From contig NZ_JALHQI010000013.1 in NCBI RefSeq assembly GCF_022842045.1, positions 1 to 54,630 of the forward strand: DNA of 54,630 bases, read 5' to 3'. The DNA is from Arenimonas sp. (GTDB lineage Bacteria > Pseudomonadota > Gammaproteobacteria > Xanthomonadales > Xanthomonadaceae). The notes under the pieces were generated by a model that did not search any database, was not told the origin of the DNA, and saw only the letters and a list, made by a program, of their open reading frames with translations. Position numbers and translations under genes: made by a program. Of the stretch, positions 1 through 7,811 are shown in pieces (position 1 is the first letter of the stretch; every line of letters begins with the position of its first letter).

Positions 1-164
1 GCCTGGCGGCCGAGGGCGTGGCGCTGCCGCCCGCCATCGTGCTCACCGCCGACGCCACCGCGCAGGCCCGCGAACGCGCGCTGCGCGCCGGCGCTTCGGC
101 GGTGCTGACCAAGCCGCTGGACCTGCGGCAATTCCACCAGGAGCTGGCCCGATGCTTGCGATAG
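1..164 (+). CDS. C-terminal end of a receiver-domain protein (partial)
   Basis: Only the last 53 codons of this gene are inside the window. They read as the C-terminal half of a response-regulator receiver domain: a hydrophobic strand ending in LTADA, then the conserved LTKP motif whose lysine completes the phospho-acceptor site, then a short final helix and TAG. The phospho-acceptor aspartate lies before the window. A receiver ending right at the C-terminus is typical of hybrid histidine kinases, so a hybrid kinase is the likeliest parent (inference). The stop overlaps the ATG of the next response-regulator gene by 13 bases, so the two are probably translationally coupled and work in one phosphorelay. 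Confidence 0.75.
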   Translation, partial: LAAEGVALPPAIVLTADATAQARERALRAGASAVLTKPLDLRQFHQELARCLR

Positions 165-634
165 ACGAACAGGCGCTGCTGTCGGCGCGCATCCTGGTGG
201 TGGACGACGGCGCCGCCAACGTCGCGCTGCTCGAAGACTTGCTGGGGCGCGAAGGCTTCACGCAGGTGCTCGGCACCACCCAGCCCGAGCGTTGCCTCGA
301 ACTCGTGCAGGCCTTCCAACCCGACCTGCTGCTGCTCGACCTGTGGATGCCCGGCGTCGACGGCTTCGAACTGCTGGCGCAGTTGAATGCCCCCGCGCCG
401 GGGCAACTGCCCGTGCCCGTGATCGTCCTCACCGCCGACGCCACCCGCCGCACCCGCCACCGCGCCCTCGGCCTCGGCGCCCGCGACTTCCTCACCAAGC
501 CCTTCGACCCGCTGGAAGTCCTGCTGCGCGTCTGGAACCACCTCGAGGTGTCGCTGTTGCTGCGGCGCTTGCGGGAACTCGGGCAGGAAACCGCCCTGCC
601 GAAGCGACCGGCGGGGACACCCCCGCCAGCCTGA
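152..634 (+). CDS. Response regulator with single receiver domain
   Basis: A 160-residue protein that is almost entirely one CheY-like receiver domain. The acidic pair is D18/D19 in the VVDDG motif, the phospho-acceptor is D63 at the end of the LLLLD strand, T94 lies in VLTADA and K116 in LTKPF, so all active-site residues are present. The last 30 residues are a helix followed by a proline-rich tail, with no DNA-binding or enzymatic output domain. It would therefore act as a phosphate shuttle or through protein contacts. Its start lies inside the end of the upstream receiver-domain gene, which suggests it receives phosphate from that partner. The gene downstream is on the other strand and ends 10 bases away. 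Confidence 0.88.
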   Translation: MLAIDEQALLSARILVVDDGAANVALLEDLLGREGFTQVLGTTQPERCLELVQAFQPDLLLLDLWMPGVDGFELLAQLNAPAPGQLPVPVIVLTADATRRTRHRALGLGARDFLTKPFDPLEVLLRVWNHLEVSLLLRRLRELGQETALPKRPAGTPPPA

Positions 635-643
635 ACGACGACT

Positions 644-2314
644 TCAACCGCCGCCGGACTGGTCCAGCATCTGCACCAGCTCGACCATGCCGTGCCGGGC
701 CGCCAGCTCACGCATCGTCACCTGCGCGCCATCCCACTCGAAGGGCACGCCCGGATCCGCGCCGGCCTTGATCAGGTCGGGCAGCAGGTCGGCGACGAAG
801 TCGCCGCGGATGTCGTACTCCTCGCGCTGCTTGAGGAACAGCCAGTGCACCGCCGCCGTGTTGCCCGGACCCGCACCGTCCGCCCGCGCGCCCGCCGCCA
901 GCAGCGCACGCACCAGGTCGGCACGCCGCGACTTCAGCGCCGTCACCAGCGGCGTATTGCCCTCGGCGTCGGCGGCGTTCACGTCGGCGCCGGCCTTCGC
1001 GACCGTGGCGATGGCGGCAATGCGCGCCTGCGCGCTCGTGCCTGCCTGGGTTCCGAATCGATCGTAGTCGCCGTAGAGGGCCACGTCCGCCAGCACGTGC
1101 AGCGCGTTGCGGCCCTGCGCATCGGCCAGGTCGGCCTTCGCGCCCTTGGCCAGCAGCTCGTCGAGCTCGGCCGGCGTGCAGCGGTCGCGCATGTTGCCCT
1201 TGTCGGGGCTGAACCGGTCGAGGCAGCGCAGCAGCCGGGTCCGGCTGCGGCTGTCGGCCTGGTTGATGTCGGCGCCCTTCTCCAGCAGCAGCGGCAGCAG
1301 GCCGTGGTCGGCGATCACCACGCTGTAGGTCCAGTCGCGCACCGGGAAATCGAGGCGACCGAAGGTGGGGCGGTCGCCGCCGTCGGTGGGAATGGCCTGG
1401 TCCACCTTCACCTGGCCCTCGTTGAGATAGAAGGCGACGGTTTCGGGCTTGGCCTGCGGCGGCAACAGCGCCGACAGGTAGGCCTGGGAGAACTCCGCCG
1501 GCAGGAAACCGTCCGGGCCGTAATGCACGGTGTTGCTGCGGTCCGCGAAGGTCTCGGTCCACAAGCCGGTGCGCGCGCCCTGCGCATCGTACTCACCGCC
1601 CTCGAGCAGGCGGCCGGTGTCGTCGAAGGCTTCGTGTCGACCCACCGGCTTGCCGGCGCTGAAGCTGCCGCGGGTGGCCACCTGCCCGTTCGGGTGCCAG
1701 GTTTCCTGCAGGCCCTCGGGCTGGCCGGCCACGAAGCGCGCGTGCTTCACCAGGGTGCCGTCGGGCACCCAGGCCTTCTGCTCGCCCTCGGGCTGGCCTT
1801 CGGCGTTGGTGCTTTCCTGCGTGATCTGCTGGCCGGTCTCGCAGTCCCAGGCTTCGCGCGTCATGGCCTGGCCTTCGCCATAGGTGGCGCGCTCGGCGGG
1901 GTCGCCGTCGTCGCACCAGCGCTCGCTCTTCACCACGCGGCCATCCTTACTGCTGGCCAGCATCACGCGCTGGCCGTCCTCGTTGAAGAGCTCCTCGTCG
2001 CCATCGACCACGACGCGGCCCTTCTCTTCGTCCCAGGCCAGCTGGCGTCGGCGCGCGAGCTCGCCGTTATCGTGGAAGTTCTCCACCAGGCCCGCGGGGC
2101 GCCCGTCCTCGAACTCCGCCCGAAACACCACCTGGTCGCCGCGCCGCGCAACCAGCGTGCCGCTGAAGGGTTCGTCCTCCACCGTGTAGGGCGCGTCCTG
2201 CCGGAGGATGCGGGTCGCGTCGTCGGCGCTGACCTCCTGCTCGGACGTGCAGCCCGAGAGCGCGGCGGCGATGCAGAGCGCCAGCAGCGGCGCGGTACGT
2301 CGGTTCATGGTCAT
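644..2314 (-). CDS. MORN-repeat plus ankyrin-repeat lipoprotein
   Basis: The chosen ATG has a GGGGGAG ribosome site a few bases upstream and gives a lipoprotein signal peptide ending in LSGC, so the protein should be exported and lipidated. The first part of the mature protein has several YwqK/MORN-like repeats (variants of G-x-W/F-x-E-x-F-x-x-N/D-G, for example in GLVENFHDNGEL and GLQETWHPNGQV). The second part has ankyrin repeats such as LLLEKGADIN, VAKAGADVNAAD and LLAAGARADG. The length is about 556 residues. Both repeat types are binding scaffolds and no enzyme motif is visible. Ankyrin and MORN lipoproteins often serve as immunity or anchoring proteins, but the partner here is unknown. 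It lies 75 bases downstream of the phosphodiesterase gene on the same strand. An upstream in-frame ATG exists at 2389 but would spoil the signal peptide. Confidence 0.8.
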   Translation of the reverse strand: MTMNRRTAPLLALCIAAALSGCTSEQEVSADDATRILRQDAPYTVEDEPFSGTLVARRGDQVVFRAEFEDGRPAGLVENFHDNGELARRRQLAWDEEKGRVVVDGDEELFNEDGQRVMLASSKDGRVVKSERWCDDGDPAERATYGEGQAMTREAWDCETGQQITQESTNAEGQPEGEQKAWVPDGTLVKHARFVAGQPEGLQETWHPNGQVATRGSFSAGKPVGRHEAFDDTGRLLEGGEYDAQGARTGLWTETFADRSNTVHYGPDGFLPAEFSQAYLSALLPPQAKPETVAFYLNEGQVKVDQAIPTDGGDRPTFGRLDFPVRDWTYSVVIADHGLLPLLLEKGADINQADSRSRTRLLRCLDRFSPDKGNMRDRCTPAELDELLAKGAKADLADAQGRNALHVLADVALYGDYDRFGTQAGTSAQARIAAIATVAKAGADVNAADAEGNTPLVTALKSRRADLVRALLAAGARADGAGPGNTAAVHWLFLKQREEYDIRGDFVADLLPDLIKAGADPGVPFEWDGAQVTMRELAARHGMVELVQMLDQSGGG

Positions 2315-2389
2315 GCGGCTCCCCCTGTGAGCACCATGGACGGACGGCCCGGCCGCCCCGATTCTTGATCGGAAGGGCGGGCGAGACAA

Positions 2390-3583
2390 CTAGGGGCGCA
2401 GCGCGCGCCGGGCGAGGCCCGGGTCGTCCGTGAAGACGGCATCGACGCCGGCGGACGCGTGGGCCTGCAGTTCGCGTCGGGCGCCTTCGTCATGGCGTGC
2501 CTCGGGCGGGCCATCGCTGCGGAAGGCTTCGCCAAGGAAGCCGTTCTCGGGGCGGAAGGTGTAGGCGATGACCTGCAGGCCGGCGGCATGGGCCGCGTCG
2601 ACGAGGGCGCTGCGGTAGCCGCCCTCCGCCTGCGGCTGGAGCTGCAGCCAGGCGTGGTGCGGGCCCAAGGCATCGGCGTAAGCCGCAATGGCCGGCAGGT
2701 CCTGGCCCACGAGCTGTGCGTAGGTGCGGGGCGCGCCCGCCAGCACGGTGTCGTAGGGCGCGGCGTCGGGTGGCCCGATGAGCTGCAGCAGCCGGACGTT
2801 GCCGCCGCGCGGCACGCGTTCGCGCAGCCAGCGCAGGTTGACGGTTTCGAAGGACTGGATGACGACGGGCGCGCGGCGGGTGTATTCGTGCGCGGCGAGT
2901 GCATCGAGCAGCGGCTGCTCCATCGCCAGCCCGACGGCGGCGAAATGGCTGGGATGCTTGATCTCCGGCACCAGGCCGATGGGGCGGCCGTGCTTCTCGG
3001 ATTCGGCGGCGACCAGGGCCACGATCTCGTCGAAGGTGGGGATTTCGAACTGGCCATCCCATTCGGTGGACCGCATGGCCGGCAGGCGTTCCACCGCGCG
3101 CAGGGTCTTGAGCTCGGCGAGGGTGAAGTCTTCGCTGAACCAGTCCTCGACCCAGGCGCCGTCAACCTGCCGGCGCGTGCGACGCGCCGCGAACTCCGGC
3201 CGGCGCGCGATATCGGTGGTGTCCGACAGCGCGTTCTCGTGCCGCGCCACCAGCACGCCGTCGCGCGTCATCACCAGGTCCGGTTCGATGGCGTCGGCGC
3301 CGTGTTCGATGGCCAGCGCGTAGGCCGCCAGCGTGTGCTCCGGCCGCAGCGCGCTGGCGCCGCGATGGGCGATGATCCAGGGGCGGTGGGGCGCGGCGAC
3401 GGGCTCGGGCATGGCCGACAGCGTAGCGCGCGGCGGGCCCGCGCAGCCGGCGAGCAGGACAAAAGGGACGAGGGCGCCGAGGAACCGGATCAGGCAGCTG
3501 CCAGCTTGAGCTTTCCAACGCGCTGCAAGTCGACGCTCTGGCGGGCAAGCCAAAGGTCGTGCGCATCCTGCATGGACAGCCAA
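2390..3583 (-). CDS. Glycerophosphodiester phosphodiesterase, lipoprotein
   Basis: Hydrolyses glycerophosphodiesters (deacylated phospholipids) to glycerol-3-phosphate plus alcohol, probably in the periplasm. The GDPD signature is clear: IAHRGASALRPEHT, then the metal-binding IEPD, then VARHEN with the second catalytic histidine, and a C-terminal GVDAVFTDDP. PEHT replaces the usual PENT. A hydrophobic stretch ending in LLAGC marks a lipoprotein signal. The start is uncertain. The ATG at 3583 gives a signal region of about 47 residues and overlaps higA by 94 bases. A TTG at 3553, or a CTG overlapping the higA stop, would give a more normal signal peptide. The gene follows higBA on the same strand and may be read from the same message. 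Confidence 0.85.
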   Translation of the reverse strand: MAVHAGCARPLACPPERRLAARWKAQAGSCLIRFLGALVPFVLLAGCAGPPRATLSAMPEPVAAPHRPWIIAHRGASALRPEHTLAAYALAIEHGADAIEPDLVMTRDGVLVARHENALSDTTDIARRPEFAARRTRRQVDGAWVEDWFSEDFTLAELKTLRAVERLPAMRSTEWDGQFEIPTFDEIVALVAAESEKHGRPIGLVPEIKHPSHFAAVGLAMEQPLLDALAAHEYTRRAPVVIQSFETVNLRWLRERVPRGGNVRLLQLIGPPDAAPYDTVLAGAPRTYAQLVGQDLPAIAAYADALGPHHAWLQLQPQAEGGYRSALVDAAHAAGLQVIAYTFRPENGFLGEAFRSDGPPEARHDEGARRELQAHASAGVDAVFTDDPGLARRALRP

Positions 3584-3783
3584 CTCTCGGGCGATCGCCC
3601 CAGGGCCTTCGCCAAGCGAAGCGCCATCTCGGGGGTGACCCGACTGCTGCCCGAAAGGATCCGGCTCAGGGTCGAGGCGGCGACATCCAGCTTGGCGGCG
3701 AGCTCACGTCCACTGATGCCATGGGGCTCCAGGTAGACCGCGGTGATGAACTCACCCGGATGCGGGGGATTGTGCATGGCCAT
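3490..3783 (-). CDS. higA: HigA-family antitoxin (XRE helix-turn-helix)
   Basis: A 97-residue HigA antitoxin. It begins with the family's NPPHPGEF-type motif and contains an XRE helix-turn-helix at about residues 23-60 (SGRELAAKLDVAASTLSRILSG, then VTPEMALRLAKALG) and the WLSMQDAHDLW signature. It should bind and neutralise the upstream toxin and repress the shared promoter. Its ATG overlaps the toxin stop by one base (TGATG), so synthesis is coupled. The toxin-first gene order is the normal HigBA order. The short C-terminal tail after VDLQRV is variable in this family. Confidence 0.95.
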   Translation of the reverse strand: MAMHNPPHPGEFITAVYLEPHGISGRELAAKLDVAASTLSRILSGSSRVTPEMALRLAKALGRSPESWLSMQDAHDLWLARQSVDLQRVGKLKLAAA

Positions 3784-4061
3784 CAGTGGTAATCCTCATA
3801 GTCCAGGACGTAGGCATTCCCGTCCTTGAATTCAAACGTGATCCGCCAATTCCCGTTCACCGTGATTGACCAGCGGCCTCGCAAGGCGCCTTTCAGCGGG
3901 TGAAGCCGGAAGCCCGGGATATCCATGTCGCCGATGACATGCGCCGAGTCGAGCGCCGCGAGCTGCATTCGCAACCTTTTCGCATGGTCGGCCTGGATGC
4001 CGGAGGCCACCCCCGTCTCGAAGAGACGACGCAGCCCCTTGTGCTTGAATGACTTGATCAC
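3783..4061 (-). CDS. higB: HigB-family RelE-like mRNA endonuclease toxin
   Basis: A 92-residue RelE/ParE-fold toxin, expected to cleave mRNA on the ribosome. I chose the GTG at 4061 because it gives the family N-terminus (MIKSFKHKGLRRLFE). An ATG 36 bases upstream would add a non-family extension and would start inside the promoter palindrome. Further family motifs are the helix with QADHAKRLRMQLAALD, the FRLHPLKG segment, GRWSITVNGNWRITF with the catalytic-type arginines, and the C-terminal YVLDYEDYH with the terminal histidine of HigB toxins. It is complete and followed by an overlapping higA. Confidence 0.93.
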   Translation of the reverse strand: MIKSFKHKGLRRLFETGVASGIQADHAKRLRMQLAALDSAHVIGDMDIPGFRLHPLKGALRGRWSITVNGNWRITFEFKDGNAYVLDYEDYH

Positions 4062-4068
4062 GGGCCTG

Positions 4069-4097
4069 AATGTACCATGTTGCGCATCGCGCAACAA
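4069..4097 (-). promoter_or_regulatory. higBA promoter and palindromic operator
   Basis: On the minus strand a -35 box TTGTTG (4097-4092) and a -10 box TACATT (4074-4069) are separated by exactly 17 bases. A perfect inverted repeat TGTTGCGC-3-GCGCAACA occupies 4078-4096, overlapping the -35 box and filling the spacer, as expected for a HigA operator. Only 7 bases separate the -10 box from the GTG of higB, so transcription should begin at or next to the start codon and the message would be leaderless. The boxes are seen directly; promoter use is inferred. Confidence 0.75.
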
Positions 4098-4149
4098 TCG
4101 TCGAGGCTAACTGCCGGCTCGCCCATTCAGCGGGTGGCCATCGCCGGTC

Positions 4150-5073
4150 TCAGCGTGAATGGCGCGTTGCAAGCCACTCGACCAGCGCGGTGGGGCCGGC
4201 GCCCTTCCGCGTGAACCCGAACGCGTGCTCGTCGTCGCGGTGACGGTCGAGCCAGATGCCCTCGCCCACCGGCGGGCGCGTGGCGGCGAGCCACAGCGCG
4301 GTGTCGGCGCCTTCCCCGGCGCTGCGCAGCACGCGGCGGAACAACTTCCGGAAACCGGGCAGTGCCGTGCGCACGCCGTCGGTGTCCACCCAGCCCGGAT
4401 GCATCACCCAGGCGCGCGGGGCGTTGGGGCCGAGGCTGTTCCAGTAACGGGTGAGCTCGACCTGCGCGCGCTTGTGCTGGGCGTAGGCGACGAAGCCGTT
4501 GTGGGTCGCGGCGTCCTTCGCCTCCAGCGCCTGCAGCTCGAGCGCGGCGCCGTACATGCCGCCCGAACTCATGGAGATGATGGCGGTGCGCGACGTGAGC
4601 GCGCCGCCGCGGCGCAGGGCGCCATCCAGTTCCCAGTGGCCCAGCAGGTTGGTGGCAACGCCACGCTCGACGCCTTCCACCGTGCGGGCGAATTCGTGGC
4701 ACATCACGCCGACGTTGTGCACCAGCACGTCCACCGCGCCGTCGCGCGCGATCTCGGCCGCGGCGCGGCGGATGTCCTGCATCAGCGACAGATCGACCGC
4801 CACCGGCACGATGCGGCCGGCGCCCGTGGACGCCATCACCAGGTCGGCCAGCTTGCCGCCGTCGCGGGCCAGGGCCAGCACGGTGGCGCCACGCGCGGCC
4901 GCGCCCAGCGCGATGGCCTTGCCGATGCCGCCGGTGGCGCCGGTCACCACCCAGCGCTGGCCGCGGAAGTCGGCGTCCAGCGGCGCGGCGCCGACCCGGC
5001 GCTGGAAGCCCAGCCGCGAGAACGGCCGCGCGAAGCGGGCGTAGAAGATGGCGGCGCCGATGGCGTTCTTCAT
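4150..5073 (-). CDS. SDR-family oxidoreductase (DHRS12-like)
   Basis: A 307-residue short-chain dehydrogenase/reductase. The cofactor-binding TGATGGIGKA is at about residues 44-53, the HNVGV motif replaces the usual NNAG, and the active site follows the pattern S (ISMSSGG) ... Y-x3-K (YAQHK). PGWVDTDGV is the typical post-catalytic loop. The length and the hydrophobic leader before the Rossmann fold resemble DHRS12-like enzymes. The substrate is unknown. The ATG overlaps the stop of the upstream bicupin gene by ATGA, so the two are translationally coupled. The region between its stop and higB (4098-4149) shows nothing recognisable. Confidence 0.87.
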   Translation of the reverse strand: MKNAIGAAIFYARFARPFSRLGFQRRVGAAPLDADFRGQRWVVTGATGGIGKAIALGAAARGATVLALARDGGKLADLVMASTGAGRIVPVAVDLSLMQDIRRAAAEIARDGAVDVLVHNVGVMCHEFARTVEGVERGVATNLLGHWELDGALRRGGALTSRTAIISMSSGGMYGAALELQALEAKDAATHNGFVAYAQHKRAQVELTRYWNSLGPNAPRAWVMHPGWVDTDGVRTALPGFRKLFRRVLRSAGEGADTALWLAATRPPVGEGIWLDRHRDDEHAFGFTRKGAGPTALVEWLATRHSR

Positions 5074-5750
5074 GCCGCCCACGGCGCCAGGAACTCGGCG
5101 TCGAGGTGCCCGGTCTTGACCAGGATGCGCGCGCCCCGCGGCGCACTCGGCGCATGCCGCGAAAGATGCGGGCTGCGCAGCCAGCTGCCGGCCGGGTACT
5201 CGCCGTGCTCGTCCTCGAACACGCCGTCCAGCACCAGGATCTCCTCGCCGCCCCAGTGCGTGTGCGGCTGGAACACCGTGCCCGGCGCCCAGTCCACCAG
5301 CGCGGTGTGCTGGGTGCCGAAGGAATGCAGCGGCATCACCCGCAGACCGGGCACCAGGCCGGGGCGCCACTCGCCGGCGCGGGTATCGATGCGCACGCGC
5401 TCGGTGTCGCCGGGCTGGAACTGCCTCAGCTTCACGAACAGCGTGCAGCCGGTCTCGCTGCGCGGCGCATGCCGGCTGCCGTCGGGATTGCGCAGGTAAG
5501 TGCCGGGGCCGTGTTCGCCGGTGTCGTCGCTGAACACGCCGTCCAGCACCAGGATTTCCTCGCCGTCCGGATGTTCGTGGGTCGGGAACACCGAGCCCGG
5601 CGCGTAGCGCACCAGGCTGGTCGCCCGCGCGTCCTCATCGCCCACGCGGTCCAGCAGGCAGCGCGTCACGCCCGGCGAGGGCGAGGGCTGCCAAGGCGCA
5701 TCGCCCGGGCGGACGACGACGCGCTGGGTGAAATCGGCGTTCAGACGCAT
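5070..5750 (-). CDS. Duplicated cupin (ChrR-like) protein
   Basis: A 226-residue protein made of two similar cupin domains. Each half carries a metal-binding H-x-H motif followed by GGEEILVLDGVF or DGEEILVLDGVF, and a downstream histidine in SRHAP. In the first half the pattern is THEH, in the second HTH, so both halves probably bind a metal. ChrR-like cupins occur as anti-sigma regulators and as stand-alone proteins; there is no N-terminal zinc anti-sigma domain here, so a metal-dependent enzyme or sensor role is more likely. It is the first gene of a two-gene unit with the SDR. Confidence 0.82.
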   Translation of the reverse strand: MRLNADFTQRVVVRPGDAPWQPSPSPGVTRCLLDRVGDEDARATSLVRYAPGSVFPTHEHPDGEEILVLDGVFSDDTGEHGPGTYLRNPDGSRHAPRSETGCTLFVKLRQFQPGDTERVRIDTRAGEWRPGLVPGLRVMPLHSFGTQHTALVDWAPGTVFQPHTHWGGEEILVLDGVFEDEHGEYPAGSWLRSPHLSRHAPSAPRGARILVKTGHLDAEFLAPWAA

Positions 5751-5820
5751 GGCGGAAACCTCGAAGGACAGGGCGAGTATGGCCTGCACCCGGTCGAAAC
5801 CAAGTGCACAAAGTTGCAAA

Positions 5821-5858
5821 GCCCCTCTCCCCACGGGAGAGGGGTTGGGGAGAGGGGC
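5821..5858. repeat. CCCCTCTCCC-type palindromic repeat, copy 1
   Basis: Ten-base perfect arms CCCCTCTCCC (5822-5831) and GGGAGAGGGG (5835-5844) with a 3-base loop, followed by a second GGGGAGAGGGG. The same unit with the same tail occurs at 9256-9293 and, shorter, at 10293-10314. It lies between divergent genes, just upstream of the flavoprotein start. Confidence 0.85.
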
Positions 5859-5895
5859 GCTAGGATGCACCCACCCTCCCCCGGAACCGCCCCCC

Positions 5896-7308
5896 ATGCC
5901 CCACCCCCTCGACGTCATCATCCTCGGCGCCGGCACCGCCGGCCTGTCGGCGCTGCGTGAGGTGCGCAAGCGCACCGACCGCTTCGTGCTGGTCAACGAC
6001 GGCCCGTACGGCACCACCTGCGCCCGCATCGGCTGCATGCCCTCGAAGGTGCTGATCGAGGCTGCGAATGCCTTCCACGCGCGCAGCCGGCTCGACGCCT
6101 TCGGCATCCGCGGCGCCGACGGCCTGTCGGTGGACCTGCCCGCCGTGCTGCGCCGCGTCCGCGAGCTCCGCGATTTCTTCGTCGCCGGCGTGCTCGAATC
6201 CACGGCCGACCTTGGCGAGCGAAACATAGCCGGCCGCGCCCGTTTGCTAGATGCCCACACGGTGCAGGTCGGCGAGCGCGTGCTGCAGGCAAAGCGCATC
6301 ATCCTCGCCACCGGCGCGCGCCCGGTGATGCCCGCGGCCTGGCAGGCGCTGGGCGAGCGCGTGCTGACTACCGACACCCTGTTCGAACAGCCCGACCTGC
6401 CGCGCCGGATTGGCGTGGTGGGCCTCGGCGCGATCGGCATCGAGATGGCGCAGGCGATGGCGCGGCTGGGCCGCGAGGTCACCGCCTTCGGCCGCGGCGA
6501 GCGCATCGCCGGCGTGCGCGATCCCGAGGTCAACGCGACGCTGCGCGCGCTGCTGGCGAAGGAGTTCACCCTGCACACGGGCGCCGACGTGGCGCTGTCG
6601 GCCACCGACGGGGGCGTCCGGATGGTGGCGGGTGAGGCCAGCGTCGAGGTGGACGCCGTGCTGGTGGCCATGGGCCGTCGCCCGAACCTCGACGACCTTG
6701 GCCTCGAAACGCTGGGCCTCGCCCTCGACGAGCGCGGCCTGCCGCCCTTCGACCCCACCACCCTGCAGGTGGCGGACCTGCCGATCTACCTCGCGGGTGA
6801 CGCCAACGCGCATGCCCCGATCCTGCACGAGGCCGCCGACGAGGGTTACATCGCCGGCCGCAATGCGATGCAGGACACGCCGGACTGCTATCGCCGGCGC
6901 ACGCCGCTGGGCATCGTGTTCTCCGAGCCGGGCACGGCCTTCGTGGGCCTTGGCTACGACGCACTGCCGGCGGACGCGATCATCGGCAGCGTCGACTTCA
7001 CCCGCCAGGGCCGCGCCCGCGCCGGCCAGCGCAACCAGGGCCTGCTGCGGGTCTATGCGGCGCGCGGCGACGGGCGCCTGCTGGGCGCGGCGATGTGCGC
7101 GCCCTCGGGCGAACACCTCGCGCACCTGCTGGCGCTCGCCATCGACCGCGGCCTGACCGTGTTCGACCTGCTGCGCATGCCCTTCTACCACCCGGTGGTC
7201 GAGGAAGGCCTGCGCACGGCGCTGCGGGCCGTGGCGAAGCAGCTCGATGGCGGCGACGCTTCCGACCTCTCCCGGTGCGAGCCGCTCAAGCCCGAGGCGC
7301 TGGCCTGA
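5896..7308 (+). CDS. Dihydrolipoyl dehydrogenase-like FAD/NAD disulfide oxidoreductase
   Basis: A 470-residue class-I pyridine-nucleotide disulfide oxidoreductase. The N-terminal FAD site is IILGAGTAGLSAL, the redox-active pair is C42-x4-C47 (TCARIGCMPSK), the NAD site is GVVGLGAIGIEMAQ, and the second FAD motif is YLAGDANA. The C-terminal dimer domain contains the FYHPVVEEG catalytic motif. Dihydrolipoamide dehydrogenase is the nearest family, but no E1/E2 dehydrogenase genes are nearby, so a soluble transhydrogenase or other disulfide reductase remains possible. The ATG at 5896 is chosen because the FAD motif follows it at once; longer in-frame versions would be translated repeat DNA. Confidence 0.88.
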   Translation: MPHPLDVIILGAGTAGLSALREVRKRTDRFVLVNDGPYGTTCARIGCMPSKVLIEAANAFHARSRLDAFGIRGADGLSVDLPAVLRRVRELRDFFVAGVLESTADLGERNIAGRARLLDAHTVQVGERVLQAKRIILATGARPVMPAAWQALGERVLTTDTLFEQPDLPRRIGVVGLGAIGIEMAQAMARLGREVTAFGRGERIAGVRDPEVNATLRALLAKEFTLHTGADVALSATDGGVRMVAGEASVEVDAVLVAMGRRPNLDDLGLETLGLALDERGLPPFDPTTLQVADLPIYLAGDANAHAPILHEAADEGYIAGRNAMQDTPDCYRRRTPLGIVFSEPGTAFVGLGYDALPADAIIGSVDFTRQGRARAGQRNQGLLRVYAARGDGRLLGAAMCAPSGEHLAHLLALAIDRGLTVFDLLRMPFYHPVVEEGLRTALRAVAKQLDGGDASDLSRCEPLKPEALA

Positions 7309-7376
7309 AAGCCTGCGGCCCACCGTGGCGCCGCTCCGCGGGCCCGGCGCGCCGCGCCCGCGGGCACCCGCATGTT

Positions 7377-7784
7377 TCAGCGCACCACCGCCACCAGCTC
7401 GACGCGCCGGTTGAAGGGATCGCGGGTGCCGGCCGGGGTAGCCACGGCCGGACTATCGAACTTCATGTCGCGCACGAGGATGTTGCGCGCCGGGACGCCC
7501 TGGGCCTCCAGGCGCTTGCGCGCATCGTCGACGCGGGCCTGGCCGAGGCCCGGGCTGGCGTCCAGCTCGCTGGCATCGATGTGGCCCGACGCGATGTAGA
7601 TGACGTCGCAGCCGATGAAGTTGGCCGCCATCACCTTCAGGGTCTCGTCGCCGGACATCCCCAGCGAAGACGAACCCAGCTCGTAGTACAGGTTTGCTTC
7701 CTGCACGTCGCCGCGGTCGTAGGTGCAGGCCAGCACCTGGGCGGGAAGAGCGGCGAACAGCAGCAGGGCGGACAGGCTTCGCAT
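7377..7784 (-). CDS. Small secreted OmpA-like domain protein
   Basis: A 135-residue protein with a Sec signal peptide (cleavage near VLA-CTYD) and one OmpA-like fold. Visible elements are the first strand YYELGSSSLG, the helix with the lysine (TLKVMAANF), the IASGHID strand (the usual G-H-T-D position), the LGQARVDDARKRLEAQGV helix and the closing RRVELVAV. OmpA domains bind peptidoglycan through conserved Asp and Arg residues. Here the motif is divergent and the protein is short, so binding is only likely. The cysteine right after cleavage might be lipidated, though VLAC is a poor lipobox. It is convergent with the flavoprotein gene. Confidence 0.75.
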   Translation of the reverse strand: MRSLSALLLFAALPAQVLACTYDRGDVQEANLYYELGSSSLGMSGDETLKVMAANFIGCDVIYIASGHIDASELDASPGLGQARVDDARKRLEAQGVPARNILVRDMKFDSPAVATPAGTRDPFNRRVELVAVVR

Positions 7785-7811
7785 GGTGGGCTTCCTCTTG
7801 GGTTGGCTTGG

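Noticed and set aside
2315..2389. An N-terminal extension of the MORN/ankyrin lipoprotein
   Set aside because: It would bury the lipoprotein signal, and the ribosome site fits the internal ATG.
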